DNA from: Chitinophagaceae bacterium UBA2375
Lineage (GTDB): Bacteria; Bacteroidota; Bacteroidia; Chitinophagales; Chitinophagaceae
Reading direction: 5' to 3'
Assembly (NCBI GenBank): GCA_002343985.1
Contig: DDTB01000023.1
Location: 1 to 64,000 of the forward strand
Length of the DNA stretch: 64,000 nt
A program made the position numbers and the translations under genes. The notes below the pieces were generated by a model. That model had not been told where the DNA came from. It saw only the letters and a list, made by a program, of their open reading frames with translations, and made no database searches. Position 1 is the stretch's first letter. The number at the start of each line of letters is the position of its first letter. Below, one piece after another: positions 62,054 through 64,000 of this stretch.

Positions 62054-63865
62054 ATGAACATTCGTAACATCGCTATCATTGCCCACGTTGACCATGGTAA
62101 AACAACCCTCGTCGACAAAATCCTCCACACCACAAAGGTTTTTCGCGAGAACCAGGAAACCGGTGAGCTCATTATGGACAACAACGACCTGGAGCGGGAA
62201 AGGGGCATCACAATTTTCAGTAAAAACGCTGCCGTAACGTATAACGATTATAAAATCAACGTAATTGATACTCCGGGCCACGCCGATTTTGGCGGAGAAG
62301 TGGAAAGGGTATTGAAAATGGCCGATGGTGTGATTTTATTGGTTGACGCATTTGAAGGTCCGATGCCCCAAACGCGTTTCGTGTTGCAAAAGGCATTGCA
62401 ATTACACCTCAAACCTATTGTGGTGATCAATAAAGTGGATAAGCCAAACTGCCGTCCGGACGAAGTGCACGACGCGGTGTTTGAATTATTTTTTAACCTC
62501 GATGCCACCGAAGAACAGCTCAATTTCCCTACTTACTACGGGTCAGGAAAGAATGGCTGGTTCAACGATTCATTAACACCGATTGACAATATCCAACCAT
62601 TGCTTGATGGCATCATTCAACATGTGCCTGCGCCAAAAGTAGCGGAAGGCCCGCTGCAAATGCAGATCACATCATTGGATTATTCTTCCTTCCTCGGGCG
62701 TATCGCCGTAGGCAAAGTGAGCCGTGGCAGCATTAAGGAAAACCAGCAGGTTGCCCTGATGCAGGCGAATGGCGAAATCCGCAAAATGAGGGTGAAGGAA
62801 TTATATGTGTTTGAAGGGATGGGTAAGAAAAAAGTGAGCGAAGTACTGGCAGGTGATATCTGCGCGGTGGTTGGCCTCGAAGATTTTAATATCGGTGATA
62901 CCATCGCTGATGCGGAGATGCCGGAAGCGTTACCGGTTATTAGTGTTGATGAACCCACAATGAGCATGTTGTTCAGCATCAACAACTCACCGTTTTTTGG
63001 TAAGGAAGGTAAGTTTGTAACCAGCCGCCACCTGCGCGACCGCCTGATCAAGGAAACAGAAAAAAACCTGGCCCTGAGGGTGGAAGACAGCGACAGCGCC
63101 GATAGCTTCCTGGTGTATGGCCGCGGCATCCTTCACCTTGGTATCCTGATTGAAACCATGCGCCGCGAAGGATTTGAGCTGACAGTAGGCCAACCGCAGG
63201 TAATTGTAAAACAAATCAATGGTGTGAAGTCTGAGCCATTTGAAATTTTGGTAGTGGATGTACCATCCGAATTCAGTGGTAAAGTGATTGATATGGTAAC
63301 CCAGCGCAAGGGCGAAATGCTGGTGATGGAGACCAAGGGCGAAATGCAGCATCTTGAATTTGATATCCCTTCGCGCGGACTGATTGGTTTGAGGAGCAGC
63401 ATGCTCACCAACACTGCCGGTGAAGCCGTGATGGCGCACAGGTTCAGCGAATACAAACCCTGGAAAGGCCCAATCCCCGGCCGCAACAACGGTGTATTGC
63501 TGTCGAAGACAACTGAGAAAACAACCGCATATTCTATAGATAAATTACAGGACCGCGGTCGATTCTTTGTGGATCCGGGAGAAGATGTGTACGCGGGTCA
63601 AATTATTGCGGAGCACATTAAGCCGGGCGACCTGGTGGTGAATGCCACAGAAGCGAAAAAACTCACCAACCACCGTGCCAGCGGCAGTGACGATGCCACG
63701 CGCATCGCGCCGAAAATTTTAATGACGCTGGAAGAGTGCATGGAGTATATCCAGCACGATGAGTGCATTGAGGTTACGCCGAAGAATATCCGCCTGCGTA
63801 AGAACATCCTGAACGAAGAAGACCGCAAGAGGGCCAGTAAGGCCATGGCGCAGGAAGTGGCATAA
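62054..63865 (+). CDS. typA: Ribosome-associated GTPase TypA/BipA
   Basis: The 603-residue protein has EF-G-like GTPase motifs: AHVDHGKTTLVDKIL, RERGITIFSKN (switch), DTPGHADFGGEVERVLKMAD and VINKVDKPNCRPDEV. Domains III and V follow, then the unique C-terminal domain (EHIKPGDLVVNATEAKKLTN, PKNIRLRKNIL). It helps ribosome assembly under stress. The length is normal. A strong terminator follows. Confidence 0.98.
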   Translation: MNIRNIAIIAHVDHGKTTLVDKILHTTKVFRENQETGELIMDNNDLERERGITIFSKNAAVTYNDYKINVIDTPGHADFGGEVERVLKMADGVILLVDAFEGPMPQTRFVLQKALQLHLKPIVVINKVDKPNCRPDEVHDAVFELFFNLDATEEQLNFPTYYGSGKNGWFNDSLTPIDNIQPLLDGIIQHVPAPKVAEGPLQMQITSLDYSSFLGRIAVGKVSRGSIKENQQVALMQANGEIRKMRVKELYVFEGMGKKKVSEVLAGDICAVVGLEDFNIGDTIADAEMPEALPVISVDEPTMSMLFSINNSPFFGKEGKFVTSRHLRDRLIKETEKNLALRVEDSDSADSFLVYGRGILHLGILIETMRREGFELTVGQPQVIVKQINGVKSEPFEILVVDVPSEFSGKVIDMVTQRKGEMLVMETKGEMQHLEFDIPSRGLIGLRSSMLTNTAGEAVMAHRFSEYKPWKGPIPGRNNGVLLSKTTEKTTAYSIDKLQDRGRFFVDPGEDVYAGQIIAEHIKPGDLVVNATEAKKLTNHRASGSDDATRIAPKILMTLEECMEYIQHDECIEVTPKNIRLRKNILNEEDRKRASKAMAQEVA

Positions 63866-63891
63866 ACCTATGCATCTAAAATACTACATAG

Positions 63892-63918
63892 ATCCCCGGA
63901 ATGTTCCGGGGATTTTTT
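63892..63918 (+). terminator. Rho-independent terminator after typA
   Basis: ATCCCCGGA / TCCGGGGAT with a 4-nt loop, followed by a T-run. Confidence 0.85.
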
Positions 63919-63962
63919 GTATATGAAATCCTCAAATGGCCGTTGCTGCGTACATTTATGAT

Positions 63963-64000
63963 ATGAAAAAATGGATATTGCCTGTCCTGCTGTTATGCTT
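63963..64000 (+). CDS. Start of an exported protein (cut by window end)
   Basis: ATG 63963 opens MKKWILPVLLLC, the beginning of a signal peptide, running to the window edge. Nothing can be said of its function. Confidence 0.45.
   Translation, partial: MKKWILPVLLLC

Overview
The DNA is bacterial and of Bacteroidota type. Supporting signs are TonB-dependent and SusC-like outer-membrane proteins, a CarboxypepD_reg-like domain, CzcA-type efflux, DUF5606, lack of clear Shine-Dalgarno sites, and TAnnTTTG-like -7 boxes directly upstream of several starts (uvrD, polA, uvrB, typA, SCO). I saw no rRNA, tRNA or CRISPR array by eye.

The window appears to hold two different Bacteroidota sequences that meet near 25,757-25,768. 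Part A (1 to about 25.76 kb, more AT-rich, Cytophagales-like by impression) carries, in order: a giant alpha-2-macroglobulin-like protein with a C-terminal TonB-plug module (cut by the window start), a PLP-dependent deaminase, a PA0069-type radical SAM protein, a CusA/CusC/CusB-type metal efflux operon with a small exported leader protein and a tandem LAB_N gene, a THUMP-like methyltransferase, glutamate synthase (gltB-gltD), a small barrel-like secreted protein, a decayed RAYT transposase tail, a membrane-tethered LuxR regulator with a secreted partner, a beta-carbonic anhydrase, a topoisomerase IB with an overlapping coiled-coil gene, and a DUF2975/XRE pair behind a perfect dyad. Part A ends in what looks like the truncated C-terminus of an outer-membrane barrel.

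Part B (about 25.76-64 kb, richer in GC and in AGG arginine codons, Chitinophagaceae-like by impression) carries a VIT/CCC1 transporter, an NAD-salvage operon with a DNA glycosylase in the middle (pnuC-tag-nadR-like), an Nfu protein, UvrD, a PAP2-like protein, RpoN, and a tight five-gene operon (lytic transglycosylase, radical SAM/SPASM, AI-2E permease, MarR, DigH/GHL10-like hydrolase). The operon is divergent from a GH25 muramidase, and together they look like a peptidoglycan-remodelling locus. Next come a MerC/SCO/Fur metal group, an M3 oligoendopeptidase, an outer-membrane receptor followed by a sigma/anti-sigma/CnrX-like trio, a DUF2330 protein paired with a lone RnfD-like membrane protein, several small enzymes and lipoproteins, polA, an esterase, uvrB-parA, typA and the first codons of another exported protein.

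The strongest items for follow-up are the compositional and gene-truncating junction near 25.76 kb (chimeric contig or recombination), a palindromic repeat inserted in frame at the start of the macroglobulin gene, the peptidoglycan locus, and the DUF2330/RnfD-like pair. All domain calls come from reading translations by eye; no database search was run.
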